Assembly (NCBI GenBank): GCA_039111635.1
Contig: JBCAQO010000014.1
Location: 2,294,001 to 2,358,000 of the forward strand
Source: Heterobasidion occidentale
Taxonomy: Eukaryota > Basidiomycota > Agaricomycetes > Russulales > Bondarzewiaceae
DNA length: 64,000 nucleotides
Reading direction: 5' to 3'
Shown: piece by piece, positions 45,641-57,271 of the stretch
Position numbering within the stretch: position 1 is the stretch's first letter
Layout of the letters: every line of letters starts with the position of its first letter
Position numbers and translations under genes: made by a program
Notes under the pieces: model-generated
What the model saw: the letters and a program-made list of their open reading frames with translations, nothing else
The model's database searches: none
What the model was told of the DNA's origin: nothing

Positions 45641-46751
45641 GAGCACAGCATGGAGGCATGCTCATCATTGAAAAGGTAAGCAACTAGGTGCCAGTCATTA
45701 TTTGGTCCTTCTTGCAAGAGGACCGTGCTATATGCGGAGAGAGAAGCAATGGTTACAAGCTGGTATGGTCATATTGGGTCAGAATATAGGAGTACAGGTT
45801 AGCTGATAAAGCCACCTTTAATTGGTTGAACACCTTTTGGCAAGCCGCTGTCCAGTCCCATTTTGTGTTCTTTTTGGTGAGGTCATGTAGAGGTCAAGTG
45901 ATCAAGGAGAATTTGTTGATGAATCACCAATAAAAGTTTACAAGACCCAAAAAGGAACAAATGCCACAAACTGTGTGGGAAATTGGCCAATTTTCAATGG
46001 CATTGATCTTGGAATCCTCCATGGCAACGTGATCTTTAGAAATAGTGTATCCCAGGTAGTTGAGCTTTTCCTTGTGGAACTTGCATTTCTTGGGTTTAAG
46101 GTAAAGATTGTTGTCATACAGGATCTGGAGGACTTGTTTGACAACCAAGATGTGTTCTGCTGTGATCTTCGAGAAGATCAGGATGTCATCCATGTATACT
46201 GTTATTTTCCAGGCCAATATGAGATCTTGAAAGATTATGTTCATCATGGCTTGGAAGGTTGCTGAAGAGCTAGTGAGCCCAAAGAACATTACTGTTAGCT
46301 CAAAGAGCCCCAGAGGTGTTACAAAGGCCACCTTGGGTTTGTCTCCTTTATTAATGTGCACATTGTTATATCCCCACCAAACATCCAATTTTGAGAGTGC
46401 TGTTGCCTGTTAAATGAGATTCAAAAGCTCTTGGATTAATGGCAAGGGGCAGACATTTTAAACAGTGTGTTCATTGATGTGGCAATAATTCTGTACTAGG
46501 TAGAGCTTTCCATCCTTTTTTCCTATGAAGAAGAAAGGAGATGCACTGTGAGCCATTGACCGGTGAATGGTTCCTCTAGAAAGGTGCTCCTTGACAAATT
46601 TTCCTAACTCATCATGTTTTCTGGGCTCAGGGGATAAATTCTTGGGGCCTGAGGTTTAAACAATGGTTTGAGGTCTATCACATGGTCCCAGATAGTGTAT
46701 TTAGGGAGTCTTTGTGATTGTCACTCACTGAAAATGTTGAGGTAGGTATCA
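45641..46751 (-). pseudogene. E4 reverse transcriptase fragment
   Basis: RT with the active site preserved: FVTPLGLFELTVMFFGLTSS, ITVYMDDILIFSKITAEHI, LNYLGYTISKDHVAME. Frame changes and stops lie upstream (46440-46740), where DTYLNIFSE and IWDHVIDLKPLFKPQAPRIY are readable. The RNase H beginning fades near 45660. Confidence 0.82.
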
Positions 46752-47568
46752 TCTGGAAAAAACACTCCCTTAAATATGCTTAAATTCTTTATAATTTTAT
46801 AAAATTACCACCAATTATCATTATGCATTTTTTAGCTTCCCCCCTTATTGTCTATAGCTTATAAAGGCTAATTAGCTTTAATGATGTATAATTAAAGCTA
46901 ATTATGCATAATTTTTATACATTTTTTTTCGAAAACTAAGGTTTAACCAAGTACTATGATTATTTGCTAACACTATAGTTATCTACAACTTGTGAACAAA
47001 GTCTAGATATAGAGGTCATTAGTTGATTATCTAAACTTAAAATTCCACTTTACAACAAACCTGCCCTTATCTAGAGTTAAACCTACAACCTCATGCCTAC
47101 AAGTACTCTAAGGAGATGCTCTAAACCACTCAGCTATAAGGTCTAACTTACTTAGCTTGGTAATTTAATTATATAGACAGTCTCAACACATCTAATTTTA
47201 TTACACATTCATTTCTCATTTGTTTTATTCATAAAAGAGTTGATAAATACCCAAAAATATAGCTTTCAGGATGTGAGCTTAAATACCAAATCCTACTACA
47301 AAATTGATAACAAATAGAGAGTACACTCTACATTAGGAAAATATATTTGTAGCACTCACTCAATTGAGGATCTAGATATGTAAGATAACAATTAGGTCAG
47401 TACTTTCTCATAAGACTCTAGTAATATGGACATCATTACCTTGATCTACAGATTTGATCACAATCATAATTAAAATAATTAGATATAATACATCATAATT
47501 AGCACAAATTCATATTGTTGATAATTATGTGTAATTATAAGTTAATAAGAGGTGAGGGTTTTCCAGAT
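46752..47568. mobile_element. Non-autonomous inverted-repeat element G (copy G2)
   Basis: 817 bases, AT rich, starting ATCTGGAAAA and ending TTTTCCAGAT (10-base terminal inverted repeats). It splits E4 between IPKDS and DTYLNIFSE. The minus strand carries a tRNA-like A box (TAGCTGAGTGG, 47126-47136) and a degenerate B box (AGGTTTAACTC, 47084-47094). No coding capacity. See copy G1. Confidence 0.72.
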
Positions 47569-48754
47569 GAATCCTTTGGGATGTGTTTCTTTAAGTTAGT
47601 CGTGTTAATTTCCTCTTTGAGGTCCTCGTCAAAACTAGCAAAGCTGGAGGGTTCAGGAGCTATCCTTCTAATGGCTAGTTCTCCTTTGCAGGTCCTTGCA
47701 AAAGAGTCGGACTGTGGCGGCATATTGTTGTCGACTGTTATTGGTCTTGGAGCGGCCTCCTCAGCTGTTCCTCTCTAGGTATGCTGGGGGGTCCTCCCTT
47801 TCAGCTACTAGCACCTCAAGTCTCTCTTGAACGAGTTGTCGCTGTTATTGTTTTTTGGCATACCCCTTTCCCTAGTTGGAGTTGTCTAGTATGGCGAATA
47901 GCTGAGCTCTAAACTCCTTTCCAGGTAGCTGTATCATTTCTTGTTTTATCAGCTCCCAAGGAGATACTACCGGTCTAGGGACAAGGTGTGGCTTCTTTTG
48001 CTTGGTTATCTTGTCACTGTGTAGTTTAGCCAACCATTCCTTCCGGGTTGGCTCTTCTTGTACCCTGGTCAACCCATAGGGTTATTGGTAATCTTGGAGG
48101 CACTGATCAAAGTATACTTCACAATGCCTCCACCCAATAGAGGGATCGTGGTATTTCAACCAATCTGTTCCTAAAAGGATGTTGTCTTTTCCTAGATTGG
48201 TGATAAACATCTGGATATGTTTGGTATGCAGCCTTTCTTGTTGGTCCTTAATGGTAAGGTTCACATCTAGGCCTCATTGTATGAGGCCCCCTTTGTTTAT
48301 TGTGTCGTTAACATTTCAGACGTGTATAGGATGGCTCAATGAGTAGGTGGGAAAGTTATGCTTCTGTACCCATTGTTCGTGAACCAAGATCCTTTCACAG
48401 GCAGAGTTGATGGTGGCTCTTGCTCCAGCGCTTCTTTCTTAAGTTGTCAACCATACATCAAGACAAATGGGGGCAATGATGTTGCTGTTAATTGCTCCAA
48501 TGTGAATATATAATGGTGGTGCATACTCGGGTTTCCCTTTGCCCCTCTCTTTTGCTAGTGAAGGAGGGGCTAGGTGAAATCCTGTGCTAGGTCTACCAAC
48601 AAATCCTTCCTGTTCTCATCCTCTAGCTCCTGGAAGATTGCTCTGACGCTAGCAACATCATGGACGGATCTGTTGCCTTGTCATTCGACAGGCGGTACAT
48701 AGCATGCTCCATCACGTCAACTGGGTCCTCCTTTCCCTGAGGGAGAGTCTGTGT
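47569..48754 (-). pseudogene. E4 protease and linker
   Basis: Landmarks: ATINSACERILVHEQWVQKH (protease active-site block, with N for D), HIQMFITNLGKDNILLGTDW, HLVPRPVVSPWELIKQEMIQ and the end NTTNLKKHIPKDS. The end of gag (SVRAIFQELED ... LVDLAQDFT, stop at 48570-48572) precedes it in another frame. Confidence 0.78.
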
Positions 48755-49851
48755 TGATGAGCATGCACCCGCTCTGAGGTCCGAAGGAGGTATTTGGAAA
48801 GATTTGGGAAGAGACCAAACAGCTCTAGATGAGTACCAAAGACACTAACTTATACTAAATGCAGTTGCTCCCTACCCAAATGACTGCAAGCTGACTGCAA
48901 GCCACCAAAGGATGTTCAGCAGCTCTTAGGTCAGTTCACACACACGTCACATACTTACTATGACTGCATAGGAGTCATTGAAGGAGCCTTACAATGTTCT
49001 ATTACAGAATCGGGATCAGACAGCCCATTCAGCCAATGTTATTTATACCCAGCTAGTCCTTATCTCTTATCTTTCTGACTTCCACATGTTTGGTTGAACA
49101 CAATCTCACACCATCACTTGGCCACCCAAATCATACATTTACTATTTCTTGCTTTTTATTGGCTCTCCAGTGCTTGTTCCCACTACTTACACATAGACAA
49201 TAGATACCAAATGTTTGGGATTTCGTCATTGCTGATAGACTTTTACCTTATCGCCTTCGGAACCCATATGGACATCTCACCTATCTTCTTATCTTTGCTG
49301 TTCACTAGGTCTTGGCACCTATTTGGTATTTACTCTTATTTCTTGTTTGATATTTTACTTAGAGACTCCATTTACTATAAAAACCTACATACAACTCTGG
49401 AATAAACCAGCTTTCACATCCCACAGTTCAGAGCTCATTCACATTTGTCTCAATCATCAAAATTGTCTTCGTCAACTCTTAAAAACTTGTCATCCTTATC
49501 ATTTGGCCTTGTTTGCATTTGTACTCATCTCTTTGCTCGCACCTCCCGTGCTCCCTTGTATATTGTCAGAGTCCCGTGTGGCTCTTGAAGCACGTAGTGG
49601 TTGGTTGCAGCACTACCTTCTTGTTACCAACCAAATCCCTAACATGATCAAATATTTGGTCGGTGTTTGGTGCAGTTCTGAAACTGTTTGGGTGCTATAA
49701 TCTCACACTCCCCATTACTCCTCAGTGCACCCTTGCTTTCTAAAGTTGTTACTAACAAATTCATTGTGTATTAGATACTAGCTCCAGCACCCCTGCTTTA
49801 GAGGATGTTTTGGTGTTGTGCTCGGCACTTAGAGACACCTCTAGTGTATTA
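48755..49851 (+). mobile_element. Solo LTR, family D (copy D2)
   Basis: 1,097 bases from TGATGAGCATGCACCC to CTCTAGTGTATTA. It splits E4 gag: the sequence on both sides joins as one minus-strand reading (GGAACACAC before, ACACAGACTC after). The repeated gtgt at both edges is the likely target duplication. Confidence 0.8.
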
Positions 49852-50747
49852 GTGTGTTCCAGCAGATGACCAGGTTGCAGTATATTACGGTGGTTGCTAT
49901 TAGAACCCTCCTCCTCCAGTTCTCAATGTAATCCTGGATGGTCACCCATCTGGAGTCCTTGATCGTCTTCATCCTCCATGTCAACACTGCAAGCTCTTCT
50001 ATTTCCTTTTCCTACTGGCTTGCACTGATTTTCTTAAGATGGTTGAACACCTCTGCATAGAGGCCAACAGTTAGATGCCCAATGCCCAAACTTCCCACAG
50101 TTAGAACAAAGGGTAGCAGGCTTGCCATCATGTGTGCTGCTGACAAATGGCCTTTCACTTTCATGAGGCATTGATGTCCATGTTAACCACTTGGTTATTT
50201 GGAAGCGATTCAAGAAGTTGCTTCTGAATGAGGTGGAGTTAGCAAGTATTGCCTTTTGAGCACTTCACCCATCTACTTTGCAGGCTATATTGATCCAGTC
50301 TTGGATTGTATCCTTTGGTGGGGTCTCCTTGTCATAGAATTTGTCCATGACCTTCAGGTTCAGTCCTTGTTAGAAATATGAGACTTGTTCTTTGTCAAAG
50401 ATATTGACATCAGTGGCTATAAGGGCAAACTAATTGGAGTACTTGTCCACAGTTATCCTTCCTTAGAAAAAGGCCATGAGGGCGCTTCAAGCTTTGTCCT
50501 TCTTGTTGGACTCCTTGAATTGAAGCTTAAAGCTGTTAAGAAAGTCTTTCCAAGTGCTGAGGTCCTTGGCAGTGTCTGCCCCAATTGTCTTGTTGAGGAA
50601 GTTCTCTGTCCAGGTGCCAGCCATTCCGTGTCTCATACATCAGAGGACCAAGGAGATTTTGTCATCATCAGACTTGTATCGGTCCAATTCTGCTGCAAAG
50701 AGAAGGAGATATTGCAGAAGGAACTTCTGTGATTCTGTCCTATTGCC
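49852..50747 (-). pseudogene. E4 gag
   Basis: Minus-strand relative of the E8 gag; its antisense shows as an open plus frame at 50385-50732. The tail reads ACSVDMEDEDDQGLQMGDHP, aligned with the E8 gag tail. The N-terminal part is missing because LTR C1 begins at 50748. Confidence 0.72.
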
Positions 50748-51649
50748 TGTTAAGAGCCGGCTTATAACACTCAATATATGATCATATGATCATATAGCAC
50801 ATAGTCTATGACCAACAGATATGACCTATACCCGGTGACCAACTCTTTGACTTCACTAACAGACATTTGCCTATCTTATCTTATCTTCTACCTTTGACCA
50901 ACAATCACTGATTGCATCATACTTCCTTAGATCACATCATCAATTACATGCCCTCAATCATTGATTGTTTACTTCTATTGATTCCCCCATTTGGTACTCC
51001 AATTGTTTGGCCTCCCCTCTTCTCCTTCTTATTGGCTAGACATCTATCTTTAATACCTGTCACTTTTCTTCTTATTAAATAACCTTTAGAAGCACAGACC
51101 AGATCTCGATCATGCCCTAAAATAGTCTACAGTATATATTAAATGAGCTAGAGACCTGTCTCACTAGCTCATTTACCTTTATTACCTAGTAGTAACTCCT
51201 TGTTACTTACTACTTGTTCTTCCTTTGACACTTTAGTACTAGCCATACCTCTGCTACATCTAGGTCTTTGCCATTAGGCTAGACATTTGATTGTTAAATA
51301 GAATATCTATTAACATTAGTTGAACTTGCACTTGCGCTTCTCTCTATCATCACCCTCAACTACTCAGTCGTTGTCTCAATACTGGCTACCTTATACATGG
51401 GGCTAGCAGTATTCTATCTTGACTTCAGTGGGCAGCACATCTACTGTTACCTAGGTCTGCATCAGGTCATACCCTTACATCTGTGAGAAGACTTTTGTGC
51501 CTGCTTGGAGTCAAAGTATTATCACAAATCTCTTGTGCATTCCAAATTGCACACCAAGTTAACCGCTTCAAATGTACTTAGATTTGGCATGTTCCCTCAG
51601 TGACTCAGGAGCCTCCTGACACATCATGTGTGAAGACCAGGTCTTAACA
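50748..51649 (+). mobile_element. LTR, family C (copy C1), 5' LTR of E6
   Basis: 902 bases from TGTTAAGAGCCGGCTTATAA to CCAGGTCTTAACA, matching C2 in reverse complement. Flanks do not match (ttgcc, cttga), as expected for an LTR still joined to its element. The next bases, CTTGAACAAGCTC, match the leader after LTR B2. Confidence 0.82.
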
Positions 51650-52900
51650 CTTGAACAAGCTCAACTGCCCCTGCCTCACTCTGGATGGCCTATCTTCCCT
51701 ATATACTAAAATCACTGGTGCCATTGCCTTTCATTTACACAAAGGCAATTTGCTCTAGATGCACACCCTCTCCATCACTCTCGTAGCAGAACCACCCGAG
51801 GTCATTAGCAGTGTGCTTAACCAAATCACCAACAGTTTGTTCAGACCACTACTTCACCAACCCCTATATCAACAACTACTTGAAAAAGATGGATACATTG
51901 TATTCCCTGTCTCCATATGAATCATGCCCAACTACTCTAACTTCATCCAGCCAACACAGGATAAGCACAGACAAAACTCTAGAACCGGAACCCCCGGACA
52001 AGATCTTTCAGCTGCCCAGCATACTGGACCGGCTCTTACAGATAGCCCAGAAAAAAAAATGTGTTAAAGACAAAGAATAGCCTGACCAAGGATTGAACAT
52101 AGGACCTCCTAATGCTGGTGAGATGCTCTACCAACTGAGCTATCAGACCTTAACTACTACACTCAAATGCATACATATTGTGCAACACCCTTGAAGGACT
52201 TATTCATATAAGGTATGGTACTTTACACCTATCATAGGTGGTCTCTAACACACAGAGAAGCCTATGTAGTACAGCTAAGCTGACAACTAGTGGCTGAGCA
52301 AATCCTGTTTAAACAAAATAGGCCAAATATACACAAATCTTTAAAACAACCACCACCATAGCTAGGGTAGACAATCAAACCAAAAAGACTTGTTACCTGA
52401 GAGGACTCAAGAAAAGACTCGCCATGCAGGTCCTCTAGGATAGAGTACCGGATCACTTCAAAGATCTAGTAAACCAAACTAGGAAGCATGTGGAGTTGAT
52501 AGAAGCTGCAGGCTTTCAAAGGAAAACAGATTCACTAAAGCCCCCTGTGTCAGGCTCACAACCACAAGAAAAGAGGAACTGTTCTGCACAAGTGGATGTT
52601 TCTATTGCAGGGACACAGAACATAGAGCACATGACTGCGCCCAAGGGAAACAGAGGAAAGAAAAACACTTCTTAAGGATTAGCAAGAAGCTGAAGAAGGC
52701 CCCGACATATTGGGCCCAGGAACAAGATTGGTGTCAGAAAAGAAAGCTCACAGAAGCAACGAAAATCCAGTGCTTCCTAGAGTAGATCTCAGATAAAGGT
52801 TGCCTAATGCCTATCTCATCAATCAATTGGTTCATGTCAATTGCCAGTCTATGTGAAGAAGTTAAAGAAGACCTCAAGCCAACCACACTCAAAATGTCTT
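51650..52900 (+). other. E6 leader and gag remnant
   Basis: Most of gag is gone. Short open stretches remain (51811-52080 and 52490-52675), the second reading ACTHVDV-like, knuckle-poor sequence. A tRNA-like segment lies inside. Confidence 0.5.
52079..52149 (-). tRNA. tRNA-like sequence / tRNA pseudogene
   Basis: 71 bases on the minus strand fold as a cloverleaf: acceptor GGTCTGA/TCAGGCT (7 pairs, two G-U), D stem GCTC/GAGC, anticodon stem TCTCA/TAGGA (4 of 5), T arm CTATG-TTCAATC-CTTGG (4 of 5). The A box (TAGCTCAGTTGG) and B box (GTTCAATCC) are good. The anticodon would be AGC, but position 33 is C rather than U, and the Ala G3-U70 pair is absent. A T9 run follows on the minus strand (plus 52051-52059). 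Probably a decayed tRNA or tRNA-derived element. Confidence 0.55.
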
Positions 52901-52911
52901 AGATCCTCAGG

Positions 52912-53386
52912 ATGGGTGCACCATTGCTCCAGATCAAGATAGATCTCATAGGAGAAAACAGGATAGCAAGAACCCCCGCTCTAATTGACAGTGGAGCAAC
53001 AGGAAACTTTATTAATTATAGGTTTATCAAGGAAAATAAAGTCAAGATCACCCCCATAGGACCCATTCCGGTCAACCATGTAGGGGGGGAATCACTAAGA
53101 GGAAAACTACTTCCGCCTGAGCAGAACTTGATATCTGCATACTCAGAGAAGAAAGTGGAACGCACAAGGAAATAGCTAAGCTGTACATCACAGATATTAG
53201 AAAAGAAGATATCATCCTAGGGGTGAAATAGTTATTAGAACACAACCCAGAGGTTGACTGGCATGCATATGGGCTGTACCTCACAACATGCCCACTCTCC
53301 TGCTAAATACAAAGAGGGCTAGTAAAAGCTAAATAAGCATTCAAGAAGAAAGGACCCCTTATCCTTAAAGAGAATGGGATAGACAC
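52912..53386 (+). pseudogene. E6 protease
   Basis: Retropepsin signature intact: TPALIDSGATGNFINYRFIK. Downstream remnants read LLEHNPEVDWHAYGLYLT in another frame, matching E1. Cut by solo LTR A5 at 53387. Confidence 0.8.
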
Positions 53387-53987
53387 TGTTATGACTTGAC
53401 TCATTGGCTGCCTTCGGAAAGGTCTATACCAATGGCTGGCATAACATCTACTAGGTAGCTCCACCATAGAGCGTACATTAAGGTATTTGGCATGTCCTTA
53501 AAGGCCAACCCTCTAATGGATCACTTAGCATCGGATGTAGGAATACAATAGGGGTCAAGGGCATCGGGACATGAGGCATTCACATGCCATGGGCTGAGGG
53601 TACATGAGTAAGCACTTCTTCACAACCTGGTTGGAAAGGTGCAAATAGAGAAGCACAAGAGTGGGTGCTGGCTGAGAGAGGCAGCGGCCATAGCTATCCT
53701 GATCAGATATATCAGAGAAGCATGGACACTTACCCTAGACCCTATATAGTACATAAGGCCCATAGAATAGGCTGAGGATCTTTAGTCTATTCTCTTCGTT
53801 CTTACACAGTCTTCACACTGTATACTTTGTTTGTTTATATCATCCTATACGGACACTTTGTTCAATATACGTCTTTACTCCTGTATTACTCTGTAATACA
53901 GTTAAGACCTTCTGCCCCACTTAGTCTATTGTGCGACCTAGGGAAGAACCTGACACTCCTGGGTTATCAAATGAGCAGTTCATAATA
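53387..53987 (+). mobile_element. Solo LTR, family A (copy A5)
   Basis: 601 bases from TGTTATGACTTGAC to GCAGTTCATAATA, with the 5-base duplication gacac on both sides (53382-53386, 53988-53992). Inserted in the E6 protease-RT linker. Confidence 0.9.
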
Positions 53988-54308
53988 GACACTGAGGACT
54001 ATCACTGGGACTTTGCTATCCTACCGCAAAAATAGGGAACCCCAAGAAAAGGCCAGAAAATGGGAAACATTACAGTATAACATCCGCAGGCAATACCAAA
54101 AAGCCTGGAGTTTACAACTCAAAGGTTGAATGTGCATCTTTGCGCCCAAGCTAAATATATGAATGCTCTGACATGGGCCAAAGAAGATGCAATGGAGGAT
54201 AATGGCGGCAATCCAACACTCTCCTCCATGGACCTAGACAAAGATGGAGTATACCTCATCAGATATTTGGAAAAGGGAGCTTTGGAGACATTGGAACTAT
54301 ATAACAAT
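53988..54308 (+). pseudogene. E6 protease-RT linker, part 1
   Basis: Open stretch with LCAQAKYMNALTWAKEDAME and GVYLIRYLEKGALETLELYN, the counterpart of the E1 linker (VYLVRCLNTG, ALELYND). Cut by element G1 at 54309; it resumes after 55117 with frame SEERVDIHKAE. Confidence 0.75.
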
Positions 54309-55117
54309 ATCTGGAAAAAAACATTCCCCTAAATATGCTCAAATTCTTTATAATTACATAAAATTGCCACTAATTATTATAATGCATTTTTAGCTTTTCA
54401 TCCCTATTATCTATAGCTTATAAAGGCTAATTAGCTTTAATAATGCATAATTAGAGCTAATTATGCACAATTTTCATACAATTTTTTCAAAAACTACTGT
54501 TCAATCAAGTACTATGATCACTTACTAGTACTATAGTTATCTACAACTTGTGACTCTAGCTATAGAGGTCATTAGTTGATTATCTAAATCTGAAATTCCA
54601 CTTTACAACAAACCTGCTCTTATCTAGAGTTGAACCTATAACCTCATGTCTACAAGCACTTAAGAGAAATGCTCTAAATCACACAGCCATAAGGTCTAAC
54701 TTACTTAGCTTAGTATTCTAATCATATAGACTATCTTAACATATCTAATTCTATTACACATTCATTTCTTATTTGTTTTATTCATAAAGGAGCTGATAAA
54801 TACACAAAAAATATGGCTTTTAGAATATGAGCTTAAATATCAAATCCTACTACAAAACTAATGACAAATAGAGAGTATATATTAGGAAAAACTATTTGTA
54901 GCACTCACTCAATTGAGAATCTGGATATGTAAGATAACAATTAGGTTAGTACTTTCTCATAAGACTCTAGTAATATAGACAGCATTACCTTGATTTGCAG
55001 ATTTGATCACAATCATAATTAAAATAATTAGATATAATACATCATAATTAGCACAAATTCACATTGTTGATAATTATGTATAATTATAAATTAATAAGAG
55101 ATGAGGGTTTTCCAGAT
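54309..55117. mobile_element. Non-autonomous inverted-repeat element G (copy G1)
   Basis: 809 bases, same ends as G2 (ATCTGGAAAA ... TTTTCCAGAT), colinear with it over its full length. The minus strand carries a B box-like GGTTCAACTC and an A box-like TGGCTGTGTGA. The precise E6 reading YNN-SEE across the insertion shows a clean insertion. No coding capacity. Confidence 0.75.
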
Positions 55118-55437
55118 AAACTCTGAGGAAAGAGTGGATATTCACAAAGCTGAAACCCTAGAAATGCCATGCCTTAGCAAATGAGTACACCAAAAAACTA
55201 GGAACAAGTTACAGCTATGGGGCAAGCGTGAAGACCCAATCGGGCTGGAACCAAAGAATACAACTGAGAAACAGACCAAGCACACTAACTCACAGTGCTT
55301 AGCAGAAAAAGCCGCAAAAGGAAAGCTGGAGTTGTCATTCAAGGAAATCATGCTGAAGGAATACTGGAACTATAAAAAAGTATTCACTAGATGACCCAAA
55401 AGATGACTCTCACTGGAAAGGCCATAGGACCATCACA

Positions 55438-56760
55438 TTGAGATTAAGGAGGGCACAGGAGGGCATAGAGCACTTACTACGCCCTAAACTCTACAGTTTA
55501 AGTCTTGCAAAACAGGCCAAGCTCAAGAAATTTATAGATGAAAATCTGGCCAAGGGATTCATCAGGGAATCTAAATTACACATGGCATCACCCTTCTTTT
55601 TTGTCAAGAAGAAGAATGGAAAACTATGGCTAGTTATGGATTATTGCTGGTTAAATGAAATAACCATCAAAACCAAGTACTCCCTGCCAATAATCCAGAA
55701 ACTTCTAGATCTACTCAAAGACACAGAATTCCTCTCACTCATAGACATTGATACAGGATTCAACAATGTCAGGAAGTTCAAGAAAGACATCCACAAAGCA
55801 GCATTCCTAACTAACCTGGAAATGTACGAACCTCTCGTCATATACTTCAGACTAACAAACTCACCAGCAACCTTCCAAACAATAATGAACTTGCTCTTCA
55901 AGGACCTCATTTACTCGGGAAAGGTCACAATCTATATGGACAACATCTTGGTATTTACCAAGATCATGAAAGAACATATCCAAATTGTATGACAGGTTCT
56001 TCAAATATTAAAGGACAATGACCTCTACCTGCAGCCATCAAAATGCCATTTCCACCAGAAGAAACTAACATACTTAGGGTATGTCATCTTGCACAGACAC
56101 CTGGAAATGGACCCAGTAAAGGTAGAAGGAATCATATAGTGGCTAACACCCACTCGTGTCAAGGAAGTCCAATTCTTCCTTGGATTTTGCAACTTTTATT
56201 GCGGATTTATAAAAGATTACTCAAAGGTAGCACAACCACTATTTAAGTTGACGCAAAAAGAACACACCTGGAATTGGACTCCAGAATACGAACAAGCCTT
56301 CCAGCAACTTAGAAAGGCATTTACTAAATCACCTGTACTAATTATGCCTGATACAGATCAGCCATTCCACATTGAATACAATGCCTCTGACTTTGCTACA
56401 GGTGCAGTACTTTTGCAACAAGCCAAAGACTGCAAGTGGCACCCATGTGCCTACATATTGAAATCCCTAGCACCTGCAGAACGGAACTACCCAATATACG
56501 ACAAGGAACTACTAGCAGTTGTATGGTTGTTCAAAGCATGGAGACACTACTTAGAAGGTGCCATACACCCGGTTGACATCTGGACTGATCACAAGAATCT
56601 GAAATGGTTTAGGACCTCACAGATATCACTGATCAGCCCGGTGGTTGCTCTATTTGTCATGCTTTGACTACAAACTCACACACAAGGTGGGGACCACAAA
56701 TAAATTGGACGGTCTGTCTTAGAGGCTAGACCATAAAGAGGGGGTAGAATTAGACAATTC
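55438..56760 (+). pseudogene. E6 reverse transcriptase - RNase H
   Basis: RT: LKKFIDENLAKGFIRES, FFFVKKKNGKLWLVMDY, then the active site TIYMDNILVFTK (55933-55944), where the second catalytic Asp is Asn. A TGA at 55990 and frame changes follow. RNase H: FHIEYNASDFATGAVLLQ and HPVDIWTDHKNLKWF (56248-56667). Non-functional. Confidence 0.87.
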
Positions 56761-57271
56761 AGGAGAAATTCTCCTAGGACTGGAAATTTTCGATAAAACA
56801 GCCTAGCCAAATTCCTGAACCCCTTTCACAGAAGCAACAAACATTTGATCTACCCATCTCGGCGCAGCAGATCCAATAAAACCTCTTGATCCACACAAAA
56901 TCTTCCACCTTAGGGCAACAGGAAGAACAGTGGTCACCCTAATCAAGACAGAGCTTAGGAATCACATCATAGCAGAAAATAAAGAAGACCCCTGACTATT
57001 GGAAATACTGAAGCAGGTCAATGAACTTGGACCACAATCCCTGAAGAAAAGCTTGCAGGAATGGAACAAAGAGGATGTCCTTGTACTACACTGCAGCAAG
57101 GTGTATGTACCATTGAGAAAACCAGGAGTAAAAGGAACCCTGGCATTAAATAGAGATTCCGGAACAACCATTTGGAACAATCACTATGGATTTTATTACA
57201 GATCTCCTAGAGTCAAATAGATACAACTCACTATACATGGTCACAGATTGACTAACAAAGACAGCAATCAT
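56761..57271 (+). pseudogene. E6 integrase, 5' part
   Basis: Tether and zinc-domain region to the start of the core; readable pieces include KSLQEWNKEDVLVLHCSKVY and, in the core frame, MDFITDLLESNRYNSLYMV. The reading is cut at TKTAII by solo LTR A2 and resumes at 57856 (TLCKKTIDSNGIAKLLLDHT) to the truncation at 57965. Confidence 0.8.

Larger units (their letters stand above)
45641..50747 (-). mobile_element. Gypsy/Ty3 element E4 (degenerate)
   Basis: A minus-strand element of the same pol family as E7 and E8. It reads gag (50747-49852), protease/linker (48740-47569) and RT (46751-45641). It is split by solo LTR D2 (48755-49851) and the inverted-repeat element G2 (46752-47568). Its 5' end is cut by LTR C1 of E6. 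Confidence 0.82.

Noticed and set aside
47077..47150. Functional tRNA gene inside element G2
   Set aside because: Box A and a weak box B are visible, but no convincing acceptor stem forms and the B box has lost its conserved CG; kept only as a tRNA-like feature of element G.
22690..50747. Host gene cluster hidden among the transposons
   Set aside because: Every long frame examined reads as gag, protease, RT, RNase H, integrase, chromodomain, or their antisense; the one unknown (40640-41785) continues from a pol gene.
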